This document shows, in pieces, positions 1 to 6,168 of a stretch of 6,398 nt of DNA (positions within the stretch are counted from its first letter, which is position 1; every line of letters starts with the position of its first letter). This stretch comes from Hyphomicrobiales bacterium. GTDB taxonomy: Bacteria > Pseudomonadota > Alphaproteobacteria > Rhizobiales > Afifellaceae. The stretch spans positions 1 to 6,398 of the forward strand of contig JACCSN010000604.1 of assembly GCA_013812985.1 (NCBI GenBank). Reading direction: 5' to 3'. The position numbers and the translations under genes are program-made. Below the pieces are notes generated by a model. That model ran no database searches. It saw nothing but the letters and a program-made list of their open reading frames with translations, and had not been told where the DNA came from.

Positions 1-1
1 C

Positions 2-226
2 AAGGCAGTGCAGATTTTCGACGAGGTCTTCGTGCTGACGCGAGGCGGGCCGGGATCGAGCACGCTGTTCATCACGCAATATATCTACCAGACCGGCTTC
101 GCCGACCGCATCCGCAACCTTGGCCTGGCCTCCAGCGCATCGATCGCCATGGCGTCGGTGCTTGTCGTGCTGACATTGATCCAGCTCAGCGTCTCCGCCT
201 GGCGCGAGCGGGTGGCGGCGCGATGA
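2..226 (+). CDS. Sugar ABC transporter permease, MalF/UgpA type (C-terminal part only)
   Basis: This is the last 74 codons of an inner-membrane permease of the binding-protein-dependent (MetI-like) transporter superfamily; the start is left of the window. The visible protein begins KAVQIFDEVFVLTRGGPG. The pattern F(D/Q)xxxVLTxGGPG, followed by a T-rich segment, an aromatic stretch (YIYQTGF) and a final hydrophobic helix (roughly ASIAMASVLVVLTLIQL), is the typical C-terminus of MalF/UgpA-like subunits. The GGPG loop lies between the last two membrane helices, and the cytoplasmic EAA loop that docks the ATPase must lie upstream. The stop overlaps the next permease's start as ATGA, so the two subunits are translationally coupled and presumably form a heterodimeric channel. 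The imported substrate is not deducible. The family call is very safe; only the extent is limited. Confidence 0.93.
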   Translation, partial: KAVQIFDEVFVLTRGGPGSSTLFITQYIYQTGFADRIRNLGLASSASIAMASVLVVLTLIQLSVSAWRERVAAR

Positions 227-1275
227 ACGGCGTCGGCGCCTTTCTCACCCGCCGGCGCGGTCGCCGCGGCTGGCACTTCACCGACGTGCTGGCTTACGCC
301 TGGCTCGCCGCCGGCCTGTTCCTGATGTTCGGCCCGGCCGTCTGGCTCACGCTCTCCTCCTTCAAGACGCCGGCGGCACTGGTCGAGTTTCCGCCGACGC
401 TGCTGCCGCTCGACACCCGGACGGCGACGGTCGAGGGCCACGACAAACCGCTGCCGCTCTACACGGTGGCGACGGAGGACGGCGGCGAGCGCGTCCTGGC
501 CCAGGTGCGCCGCATCGGCACGGTCGCGCAAATGGTGGACCCGCAAGCGCCCGGCGAGATCGTCAAGGTTCCCATCGATCAGCGCGCGCCGCTCCGCGAG
601 ATGCGCTTCGCCACCGAGAACTACCGCGAGCCGTTCCAGCTCTTCGACTTCCTGACGTTCCTCAGGAATTCGGTGTTCGTCACCGTCGTCGCGACGATCA
701 TCACCCTCCTCGTGAACTCCATGGCGGCCTTCGCGCTGTCCAAATACCAGTTCCGTGGCCGCGGCGCGGTGCTCGCAATCATCCTCGCCACGCTCATGGT
801 GCCGCTCTCCGTCATCATGGTGCCGCTCTATGTCGTCGTGAACCAGCTCAATCTCATGAACACGCTCTGGGGCGTCATCCTGCCCACGGTGGCGACCCCG
901 ACCGGCGTCTTCCTCTTGCGCCAATACATGCTGACGATCCCCGACGAGCTGATCGAGGCGGCGCGCATGGACCACGCCTCGGAATGGAAGATCTACTGGC
1001 GCATCATCCTGCCGCTTTCGCTTCCGGCGCTCGCCGTGCTGGCGATCTTCTCGGTGATGTGGCGGTGGAACGATTTTCTCTGGCCGCTGATCGTGCTCTC
1101 CCGCAAGGAGCTCTACACGCTGCAGATCGGCCTCAGCGCCTTCTCCGGCGAGCTGAACGTCCAATGGCACTACGTGCTGGCCATGACGGTGGTGAGCATG
1201 ATCCCGGTGGTCGTCATCTTCGCCTTCCTGCAGCGCTTCATCACCTCGGGAATCGCCACCACGGGATTCAAGTGA
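223..1275 (+). CDS. Sugar ABC transporter permease, MalG/UgpE type, with enlarged periplasmic loop
   Basis: This 350-residue inner-membrane permease is the second channel subunit. A basic N-terminus (RRRGRRG, residues 10-16) precedes the first membrane helix at about 23-45. The core domain has helices at about 148-170, 183-207, 212-232, 268-292 and 316-337. The EAA loop is clear at 245-264 (EAARMDHASEWKIYWRIILP); it couples to the ATPase. The C-terminus ITSGIATTGFK resembles the MalG-type ending (GLTAGAVKG-like). Usual family length is 270-300; the excess is a soluble insertion at about 48-140 between helix 1 and helix 2, containing LPLYTVATEDGG and RRIGTVAQMVDP segments that read like a small beta-rich domain. 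The ATG overlaps the upstream stop (ATGA) and has no strong ribosome site, so translation is probably coupled. The ATPase gene follows after 10 bases. Transporter role is secure; substrate unknown. Confidence 0.95.
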   Translation: MNGVGAFLTRRRGRRGWHFTDVLAYAWLAAGLFLMFGPAVWLTLSSFKTPAALVEFPPTLLPLDTRTATVEGHDKPLPLYTVATEDGGERVLAQVRRIGTVAQMVDPQAPGEIVKVPIDQRAPLREMRFATENYREPFQLFDFLTFLRNSVFVTVVATIITLLVNSMAAFALSKYQFRGRGAVLAIILATLMVPLSVIMVPLYVVVNQLNLMNTLWGVILPTVATPTGVFLLRQYMLTIPDELIEAARMDHASEWKIYWRIILPLSLPALAVLAIFSVMWRWNDFLWPLIVLSRKELYTLQIGLSAFSGELNVQWHYVLAMTVVSMIPVVVIFAFLQRFITSGIATTGFK

Positions 1276-1285
1276 GCGGCTGGGC

Positions 1286-2410
1286 ATGACCGCGCTCAGC
1301 CTGCGGGGCGTCTCAAAGGCCTTTGGGCCGGTCAAGGTCATCCACGGGATCGACCTCGATGTCGCGGATGGCGAGTTCGTCGTCTTTGTTGGCCCCTCCG
1401 GTTGCGGCAAGTCGACCCTGCTCAGGATCATCGCCGGCCTGGAGCGGCCGAGCGCCGGCGAGATCCGGCTCGGCGGGGCGGTCGTCAACGACGTGCCGGC
1501 GGCCGACCGCGGCCTCGCCATGGTGTTCCAGTCCTACGCGCTCTACCCGCATATGAGCGTGCGCCAGAACCTCGCCTTCGGCCTGGAGAATTCGCGTACC
1601 CCGCGTGAAGACATTGAGGCGCGCGTGGGCGAGGCGGCGCGCATGCTGCGCATCGAGGAACTGTTGAAGCGGAAGCCGCGCCAGCTTTCCGGCGGGCAGC
1701 GGCAGCGGGTCGCCATCGGCCGGGCGCTGGTCCGCCGGCCCGGCATCTTCCTGCTCGACGAGCCGCTGTCGAACCTCGACGCCGAGCTCCGCGTCGCCAT
1801 GCGCGCCGAGCTCGCCGGGCTGCGCCAGCGGATCGGCGGCACGATGATCTACGTCACCCACGACCAGACCGAGGCGATGACGCTCGCCGACCGCATCGTC
1901 GTCCTCAATGCCGGCCGCATCGAGCAAATCGGGGCGCCCTTGGACCTCTTCAATGATCCGTCAAGCCGCTTCGTCGCCGGTTTCATCGGCTCGCCCCGGA
2001 TGAATTTCCTGGAGGGGCAAGCGACCCCAGCCGGGCTCGATGGCGTCGACGTGACCCTTGCCGGCGGAACCGTGCTTCGCGTGCCGGTGTCCGCCGAAGG
2101 CCTTGCAACAGGCGAGCCGGTGAGCGTCGGCTTCCGGCCGCAGCAGGCCGTCCTCAGCGACGCGGGGCTGCCTCTCGAGGTGCTGCATGTTGAGCAGCTC
2201 GGTTCCGAGACGCTCATTCATTGCCGCACCGGCGCCAACGAGAATGCCGTCATCGCGCAATATGGCCAAATCCCCATCCGACCCGGCGAGCGGCTGCATC
2301 TCGACCCTGTTAGAACGCCTCTCCTGCTGTTCGGGACGGATGGCAGGCGCATCTTGGCGCGGCCGGCGGTGGATCGCCCGGCCGAGAGCGGACGAATGGA
2401 GGAGGCTTGA
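1286..2410 (+). CDS. Sugar ABC transporter ATP-binding protein, MalK/UgpC/MsmX type
   Basis: This is the 374-residue cytoplasmic ATPase that powers the importer. All nucleotide-binding motifs are intact: Walker A GPSGCGKST (36-44), Q-loop Q82 in FQSYALYPHM, signature LSGGQRQR (134-141), Walker B IFLLDEP (154-160), D-loop SNLD (162-165) and switch histidine H192 in YVTHDQTEAMTLADR. The ALYPHM motif and the roughly 130-residue C-terminal extension (from about 235, SPRMNFLEG onward, with VGFRPQ at 281-286) are hallmarks of the MalK/UgpC subgroup, in which this part forms the OB-fold/TOBE regulatory domains. Length is normal for the subgroup (about 360-375). The ATG lies 10 bases after the permease stop with only a weak purine stretch before it. 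The stop overlaps the next gene's start as TGATG. It is likely to dimerise and bind both EAA loops. UgpC is the usual automatic label, but the substrate is not shown to be glycerol-3-phosphate. Confidence 0.97.
   Translation: MTALSLRGVSKAFGPVKVIHGIDLDVADGEFVVFVGPSGCGKSTLLRIIAGLERPSAGEIRLGGAVVNDVPAADRGLAMVFQSYALYPHMSVRQNLAFGLENSRTPREDIEARVGEAARMLRIEELLKRKPRQLSGGQRQRVAIGRALVRRPGIFLLDEPLSNLDAELRVAMRAELAGLRQRIGGTMIYVTHDQTEAMTLADRIVVLNAGRIEQIGAPLDLFNDPSSRFVAGFIGSPRMNFLEGQATPAGLDGVDVTLAGGTVLRVPVSAEGLATGEPVSVGFRPQQAVLSDAGLPLEVLHVEQLGSETLIHCRTGANENAVIAQYGQIPIRPGERLHLDPVRTPLLLFGTDGRRILARPAVDRPAESGRMEEA
2398..2405 (+). promoter_or_regulatory. Strong ribosome-binding site (GGAGGAGG) for the isomerase gene
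   Basis: GGAGGAGG lies inside the last codons of the ATPase gene. It is 4 bases before ATG at 2410 but only 1 base before the in-frame TTG at 2407. The spacing therefore favours ATG 2410, which overlaps the ATPase stop as TGATG. It is much stronger than the sites before the permease and ATPase genes, suggesting independent as well as coupled initiation. Confidence 0.75.
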
Positions 2411-3231
2411 TGCCGATCAAGCTCTCGTTGACCTCCTGGTCGCTGCCCGCCTGCGATCTGTCCGAAGCGGCCGGCATAGCAAAGGTGCTCGGCATCAACG
2501 CTCTCGATGTCGGCTATTTCTACGGGCCGGCGCTCGACAAGGCAAAGCTCCTCGCCGAGCCGGAGCGCGCCGCCGACGAGGTTCTGGAGTTAGGGGTCGA
2601 TCTGCCCTGCCTCTACCACCTGTTCGGCGCCACGCTTAGCGAGCGCAATCTGGCCGACCCTCGGCATCTCGACGCCAACGCGGCTGATCTGAAGCAGGCC
2701 GTGCGCTTCTGCCGACGCGCGGGGATCGGCGTGATCTTCGTGCTGCCGGGCGTGGTCAATCCCGGCCAGGGGCGCAGGGAAGCGCTGGCCCAGTCGGCGG
2801 CAAGCCTGAACCGGCTCTTGCCCATAGCGGCCGACGCCGGCGTCACCCTGACCGTCGAGCCGCACGTCCACTCCTACCTGGAGACGCCGAGCCTTGTCCT
2901 GGAGCTGATCGAGCAAGTCCCGGGCCTGAGACTGACGCTCGATTACGGCCATTTCGTCTGCCTCGGCTACCGCCAGGAGGAGATCGACGCGCTGGCCCCC
3001 CACGCCGCCCACATCCATCTCCGACAAGCGCGGTCCGGCTTCCTGCAAACCAAGCTCGCCAAGGGTACGATCAACATCCCGGCGCAGCTCGCCACTTTGC
3101 GGGAGACCGGCTTCGACGGTCATGTGGCGCTCGAATATACGCACCAGGACTACATGGACTCGCTCTACGACGACATCCTGACGGAAACGGTCCAGCTCCG
3201 CGACCTCGTCCGCGCCTGGGAGGCGGCATGA
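2410..3231 (+). CDS. Sugar-phosphate isomerase/epimerase-like TIM-barrel protein
   Basis: This 273-residue protein belongs to the xylose-isomerase-like TIM-barrel family (AP-endonuclease-2 fold), whose members isomerise or epimerise sugars, sugar acids and inositol derivatives, or cleave DNA at abasic sites. Metal-ligand positions typical of the fold are present at strand ends: E150 in LTVEPHVH, D178 and H181 in LTLDYGHF, the H201/H203 pair in HIHLRQA, and E242 in VALEYTH near the end. Barrel strands are visible at ALDVGYF (31-37), GIGVIFVLPG (105-114), GVTLTVEP and GHVALEY. There is no signal peptide, so it is cytoplasmic. ATG 2410 is chosen from the GGAGGAGG spacing; TTG 2407 would add one residue. 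Being last in a sugar-import operon, it probably acts on the imported compound or its derivative. A DNA-repair role is less likely from context. The exact reaction is unknown. Confidence 0.88.
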   Translation: MPIKLSLTSWSLPACDLSEAAGIAKVLGINALDVGYFYGPALDKAKLLAEPERAADEVLELGVDLPCLYHLFGATLSERNLADPRHLDANAADLKQAVRFCRRAGIGVIFVLPGVVNPGQGRREALAQSAASLNRLLPIAADAGVTLTVEPHVHSYLETPSLVLELIEQVPGLRLTLDYGHFVCLGYRQEEIDALAPHAAHIHLRQARSGFLQTKLAKGTINIPAQLATLRETGFDGHVALEYTHQDYMDSLYDDILTETVQLRDLVRAWEAA

Positions 3232-3249
3232 GCCCGCGGGAGCCGGGCT
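3231..3249 (+). terminator. Stem-loop at the 3' end of the ABC/isomerase operon
   Basis: AGCCCG (3231-3236) and CGGGCT (3244-3249) form a perfect 6-bp GC-rich stem with a 7-base loop, starting on the last base of the isomerase stop codon. No T-tract follows (ATAAGG), so it is not a canonical intrinsic terminator. It could be a 3'-end stabilising hairpin or a weak terminator. Confidence 0.35.
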
Positions 3250-3293
3250 ATAAGGTCAGGTCAGAAATCGCAAGCGCTCCCTCACCATCGCCT

Positions 3294-3314
3294 TGCCACG
3301 GCTTGACCATGGCA
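3294..3314 (-). terminator. Candidate 3'-end hairpin of the kinase-transporter transcript
   Basis: Read on the minus strand, TGCCATGG and CCGTGGCA can pair over 8 bp, including one G-U wobble, with loop TCAAG. It begins 15 bases after the transporter stop. On the plus strand the wobble becomes a C-A mismatch, so the hairpin suits a minus-strand transcript better. No T-run follows, so function as a terminator is uncertain. Confidence 0.35.
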
Positions 3315-3328
3315 TCCAGAGCACGGCG

Positions 3329-4225
3329 TCACGCTCGGAATTGCGCCTGTTCGCGAAGGAAGATGAAGAGGCCGGCCGCGATGATGATCGCCGCCCCGGC
3401 CAACGTCGCTAAGCGTGGCGCGTCGCCGAAGAAGAGCAGGCCGAAGATCGCGGCCCAGATGATCGCGGTATACTGGAACGGCACGACGATCGATGCCGGC
3501 GCCAGCTTCAAGGAGCGGTTCACGCAGAAATAGGCGAGCGTGGAGATCACGCCGATGGAGGCCAGCAGCGCCGCATCGGTCGGCGGCGGGGTGACCCAGC
3601 CGGCCGGCGCGAAGATGATCCCGAACACGATACCGCCGATCGCCTGCCAGCCGAGCAGCACCGCGTCGGATGCGCCGCGCAGGCCCCGCGTCGTGATCAG
3701 GAGAAGCGCATAGAGGAAGCTTGAGCCGACCGCCGCCAGAGCGGGCCAGCCGATCGTCACGCCCGTCGGCTGCATGGCGATCACCACGCCGGCGAACCCG
3801 ACCAGGACGGCCGTCCAGCGCCGCCACCCGATGCGCTCGCCGAGCAGGAACGGCGACATCGCGGCGACGAAGATCGGCGCGGCAAGGAAATAGGTCTGCA
3901 CCTCGGCGAGCGGCAGGTGCCGGAAAGCCCAGTAGACGCCGGCGACCTCGACGATGCTCAAAATCGCGCGGAAAACATGCAGGTGGAGCGGGGCCGATGT
4001 GGCGAATGCCCGCCATACGCGGCCCTGAATGAACGGCAGCACCATCAGGAGCGATACGAGGCTGCGGATGAGCAGCACCTCGGCCACCGAATAGCTCGCC
4101 ACGGACCATTTGCCGATCACGTCGCTTGTCGCGAAGATAAGCACGCCGAGGAGCATCATGCCGATGCCGAGAATGGTCTTGCGCCCCGTGTGACGCTCCT
4201 GCGAAGCAGGATTTGTGACGGTCAT
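3329..4225 (-). CDS. EamA/DMT-family membrane transporter
   Basis: This 298-residue inner-membrane protein has about ten hydrophobic helices arranged as two tandem EamA repeats (about 17-152 and 162-291), the standard architecture and length of the drug/metabolite transporter superfamily (RhaT/YdcZ/EamA-like exporters). The first repeat carries the usual fingerprint APIFVAAMSPFLLGERIGWRRW (split at about 116-137), followed by VLVGFAGVVIAMQP. The second ends VPFQYTAIIWAAIFGLLFFGD (about 248-268) and a helix with IIIAAGLFIFLRE. There is no cleavable signal peptide; the N-terminus (MTVTNPASQERHTGRK) is short and cytoplasmic. Members export amino acids, metabolites or drugs, or import sugars; the substrate cannot be inferred. 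The gene follows the kinase-like gene after 57 bases with no clear terminator, so co-transcription is likely. The ribosome site is weak. Its 3' end faces the ABC operon. Confidence 0.94.
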   Translation of the reverse strand: MTVTNPASQERHTGRKTILGIGMMLLGVLIFATSDVIGKWSVASYSVAEVLLIRSLVSLLMVLPFIQGRVWRAFATSAPLHLHVFRAILSIVEVAGVYWAFRHLPLAEVQTYFLAAPIFVAAMSPFLLGERIGWRRWTAVLVGFAGVVIAMQPTGVTIGWPALAAVGSSFLYALLLITTRGLRGASDAVLLGWQAIGGIVFGIIFAPAGWVTPPPTDAALLASIGVISTLAYFCVNRSLKLAPASIVVPFQYTAIIWAAIFGLLFFGDAPRLATLAGAAIIIAAGLFIFLREQAQFRA

Positions 4226-4282
4226 CCCGGCTTAAGCTCGATCTGTTGTGAACGCGCCGGGATCGCGCCGGCAGCCGCGGCC

Positions 4283-5398
4283 TCACGGCCCGGCGACCTT
4301 GAACATGACACGCCGCCCGGGTCCGGTCCGGACGGACATATGGCCGGACAGCATGGCGTCGACCTCGTCGTCGCCGGTGTCCACGTAGAGGCGCCTTGAG
4401 GCGAGCGCGACAAGCTTCGAGAGGGAAGCAAGCACAAGGATGTTCTCCTTGCCCACAAGCTTGATGACACGGGCGCTGATCTGCTGGTTGCCGCGACCGA
4501 ACAGATAACCCTGCCCACCAACGATGCCGACGACGATGCGGGCCGGAGTGGCGCCGACGAGCGCGATCAGCTCCGGCTCGCCCGCTTCCGCGATAATGAG
4601 CTTGCCGGAGCGGAACACGTCGACCCCAAGCAGGGCGCCTTCAACGCCGAGCATTCGCTTGATCCGGCGCGTGGTCGTGCCTGGCCCGATGATCGTGGCG
4701 CGGTCGTCGCGGGCCAGGGCCGCGATCTCTCCGCACGCGGCGTCGAGCTCGGCATCCTCCGCCGTCGATGGAGACGCCTTCGCGGCCTGCCGCAGCATCG
4801 GCAGATGCGGAGCCCGCGCATAGCCGAAAAGCCGCGGCGATCCTCCCGGCCCGTCCTCCCGATCCATGATCTCGGCTTCGCCAAGTTGCGCCCTTCCAGT
4901 CGCGCTGAAAAGAAATTCGGTGACGAGCCGTCCGGCGTTGCGCGGACTGGTTGCGAAAACGGCCGAGTGCATCTTCACCCCGGCCGGGATGCCCAACATC
5001 GGCGTTGCGGCCCCGACGGCCTCAAGGATGTCGCGCGCCGTCCCGTCGCCGCCGGCGAACAGGATCAGCTCCGCGCCCTCCGCGCCCATGGCCATTGCCG
5101 CCATTCTCGTGTCGTCCGGGCCCGTTGGGCCTTGGCGGACGGAATGGACGATGATCGGAAGAAAGCCGCACGTTCCTGCCGCCCTCTCGCCCATTTCTCC
5201 GGACGCGGCCAGGATTTCAAGGTCGCCGCGATGCGCCGCGAGCACGTCCAGCGCCAGTTCCGCGCGGTTCGCCGCGATCTCCACTGCGCCGCGCCGGCGC
5301 GCCTCGTCGAGGACCGCGCCGTCCGTGCCCTTCAGCCCGACCGCGCCGCCCATTCCCGCGATCGGATTGATGATGAAGCCGAGCCGCCTGCCGCTCAC
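4283..5398 (-). CDS. ATP-NAD kinase family protein (AcoX-like)
   Basis: This 371-residue cytoplasmic protein resembles the NAD kinase-like/AcoX family (predicted ATP- or polyphosphate-dependent NAD kinases). N-terminal LGFIINPIAGMGGAVGLKGTDG (about 6-27) is the family opening. The kinase signature GGDGTARD (116-123) is intact, followed by the substrate-side segment LGIPAGVKMHSAVFA (135-149). IIGPGTTTRRI (236-246) and a GGQGYLFGRGNQQIS segment (294-308) belong to the C-terminal beta domain. The tail YVDTGDDEVDAMLSGHMSV is typical of the group and full length. The start is GTG: an in-frame TGA lies two codons upstream, so no longer form is possible, and the next residues already match the family. 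A GGGG run about 10 bases upstream may serve as ribosome site. AcoX members often sit in acetoin-dehydrogenase clusters, but none is visible here. Phosphorylation of NAD is known for relatives, not shown here. Confidence 0.88.
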   Translation of the reverse strand: MSGRRLGFIINPIAGMGGAVGLKGTDGAVLDEARRRGAVEIAANRAELALDVLAAHRGDLEILAASGEMGERAAGTCGFLPIIVHSVRQGPTGPDDTRMAAMAMGAEGAELILFAGGDGTARDILEAVGAATPMLGIPAGVKMHSAVFATSPRNAGRLVTEFLFSATGRAQLGEAEIMDREDGPGGSPRLFGYARAPHLPMLRQAAKASPSTAEDAELDAACGEIAALARDDRATIIGPGTTTRRIKRMLGVEGALLGVDVFRSGKLIIAEAGEPELIALVGATPARIVVGIVGGQGYLFGRGNQQISARVIKLVGKENILVLASLSKLVALASRRLYVDTGDDEVDAMLSGHMSVRTGPGRRVMFKVAGP

Positions 5399-5423
5399 GT
5401 CTCACGCGCCCCAGAATTGCCAA

Positions 5424-5453
5424 GGATAAGCAACGGTGGGCGGGCAGCGTCAA
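5424..5453 (-). promoter_or_regulatory. Candidate promoter of the kinase-transporter pair
   Basis: On the minus strand TTGACG (5453-5448) is a five-of-six match to the housekeeping -35 box. It is followed after 18 bases by TTATCC (5429-5424), a weak -10 box. This places transcription start about 20 bases before the GTG start codon. Position and -35 quality are good, but the -10 is poor, as is common in GC-rich alphaproteobacteria. Confidence 0.4.
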
Positions 5454-5595
5454 CTCTCGCTTCGACGCAAAACTAAAACCAACGCACGACGGGACGCGAA
5501 GCACGCGGCGGCTACGCTCCCGTTCCCCTCAAGGGCCCCTTTCAGACGAGGGCTACCTGATCGAAATCGGCTTCAATCTCCAGCAAAGGCGCGTT

Positions 5596-5685
5596 CCCCT
5601 CCCCCTTGCGGGGAGGGGGACGGATGAAGGTCGCGCCCTGGTTCCTTCCCTCCTCCCCAGCCCTCCCCCCCGCAAGGGGGGAGGG
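5596..5685. repeat. Inverted pair of REP-like hairpins (BIME-like unit)
   Basis: Two near-identical C/G-rich hairpins lie head to head. The first has CCCCTCCCC (5596-5604), loop CTTGC and GGGGAGGGG (5610-5618). The second has CCCTCCCCCC (5661-5670), loop CGCAA and GGGGGGAGGG (5676-5685). The CTTGCG and CGCAAG centres are reverse complements, so the units are in opposite orientation, separated by about 42 bases. Such paired palindromes in intergenic DNA are the organisation of REP/BIME elements. Similar C-rich palindromes are common between genes in alphaproteobacteria (general knowledge). Whether this is a multicopy family in this genome cannot be seen from one window. Confidence 0.7.
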
Positions 5686-5768
5686 AGCGCGCCGACGCTT
5701 CTCGCGAAAAAATCTATCCCCGCCCCGAAAACCTCCCGTATCCTCCCAATACCGCTCTTCGCCGAGGG

Positions 5769-5785
5769 TCCGTGTAGCTACCGGA
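5769..5785. repeat. Near-perfect palindrome around GTAGCTAC
   Basis: TCCG-t-GTAG and CTAC-CGGA are 8-base complementary arms with a single extra T (5773) and no spacer, centred on the perfect palindrome GTAGCTAC (5774-5781). With no loop it is more likely a dimeric DNA-binding protein site than an RNA hairpin. No regulator can be named. Confidence 0.4.
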
Positions 5786-5799
5786 ACTGCATGGGGAGA

Positions 5800-5866
5800 G
5801 CGGGCGGCGCCGCGGCGCGGGCTCCGGAAGCTCGCGCTTCGGCGTCCCCCGGAAGGGTCCGCCCGT
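5800..5866. other. Multi-hairpin block (possible structured RNA)
   Basis: CGGGCGG (5801-5807) pairs perfectly with CCGCCCG (5859-5865), extended by a G-U pair at 5800/5866. The enclosed 51 bases contain three further small hairpins: CGC/GCG around CGCG (5808-5817), GAAGC-TCGC-GCTTC (5827-5840) and CCC/GGG around CCGGAA. A CTCC/GGAG stem follows at 5870-5881. A closing stem around several hairpins is a multibranch design, but in GC-rich DNA short stems also arise by chance. It matches no RNA family I recognise. Confidence 0.3.
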
Positions 5867-5927
5867 GGGCTCCGCAGGGAGTTCGCCGCCACGGTATGAT
5901 GGCTGTATCCGGCGGGCGCGAAACGGT

Positions 5928-5968
5928 TTTGGCGGATGCACGCCGCAAGGCGCTCCGCTTTTGCCAAA
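5928..5968. repeat. GNRA-capped imperfect palindrome
   Basis: TTTGGC (5928-5933) and GCCAAA (5963-5968) form outer arms. Inside, GCGGA (5932-5936) can pair with TCCGC (5954-5958), and CGCC-GCAA-GGCG (5941-5952) forms a terminal stem with a GCAA (GNRA) tetraloop. The outer arm and the GCGGA stem share two bases, so they compete at the edge. This could be another palindromic repeat or part of an RNA structure. Confidence 0.4.
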
Positions 5969-6018
5969 GTAGCGCCCCGCCCGAGAAGCGTGGACGAGTC
6001 GGGGGATGACATCGCCGC

Positions 6019-6077
6019 GCGGGGCGCCGAGGAGGCGCCACATACTAGATTTGCGAGGTGTTTCGTCGGCGCCCCGC
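6019..6077. repeat. 12-bp perfect inverted repeat with an alternative short hairpin
   Basis: GCGGGGCGCCGA (6019-6030) and TCGGCGCCCCGC (6066-6077) are exact reverse complements separated by 35 bases. A third copy of the self-complementary core GGCGCC lies at 6034-6039, so the left arm can instead fold locally as GGCGCC-GAGGA-GGCGCC (6023-6039). The two foldings exclude each other. The spacer contains CTAG, a rare tetramer in many bacteria, and is less GC-rich than the arms. No terminator-like T-run follows on either strand. Confidence 0.55.
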
Positions 6078-6120
6078 TCCCTCGATCGGAGGGGACACGA
6101 ATAGGCTATTTGACAAACCT

Positions 6121-6137
6121 CGGGCCGATGCGGCCCG
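6121..6137. other. Small GC-rich stem-loop upstream of gcvPA
   Basis: CGGGCC (6121-6126) and GGCCCG (6132-6137) form a perfect 6-bp stem with loop GATGC. It lies just after TTTGACA, an excellent -35-like box at 6110-6115 that has no -10 box at the right distance. No T-run follows, so it is not a clear terminator. Confidence 0.3.
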
Positions 6138-6168
6138 CGGGACGATGACGCGCGCCCGCACATCAAGA

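Noticed and set aside
85..1521. 478-codon open frame on the minus strand
   Set aside because: It lies antisense to both the permease and the ATPase, is rich in Arg, His, Asp and Glu from mirrored GC-rich codons, and has no domain. The overlapping plus-strand genes have intact motifs.
3228..3533. 101-codon plus-strand frame starting at ATGA after the isomerase
   Set aside because: Not called as a gene: two thirds of it is antisense to the EamA gene and the translation is Arg/Lys/Ala-rich with no family resemblance. The start context is kept as a finding.
3282..4286. 334-codon minus-strand frame overlapping the transporter gene
   Set aside because: It is out of frame with the EamA protein and arginine-rich, with no hydrophobic helices. 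The 298-residue frame has a full ten-helix pattern.
4805..5476. 223-codon plus-strand frame antisense to the kinase gene
   Set aside because: Its composition is that of a shadow frame and the kinase motifs on the opposite strand are intact across the same bases.
5686..5716. A6 tract (T6 on the minus strand) as an intrinsic terminator
   Set aside because: On the minus strand no stable hairpin directly precedes the T-run; the nearest is a 4-bp GTAT/ATAC stem about 25 bases away. No gene ends nearby on either strand.
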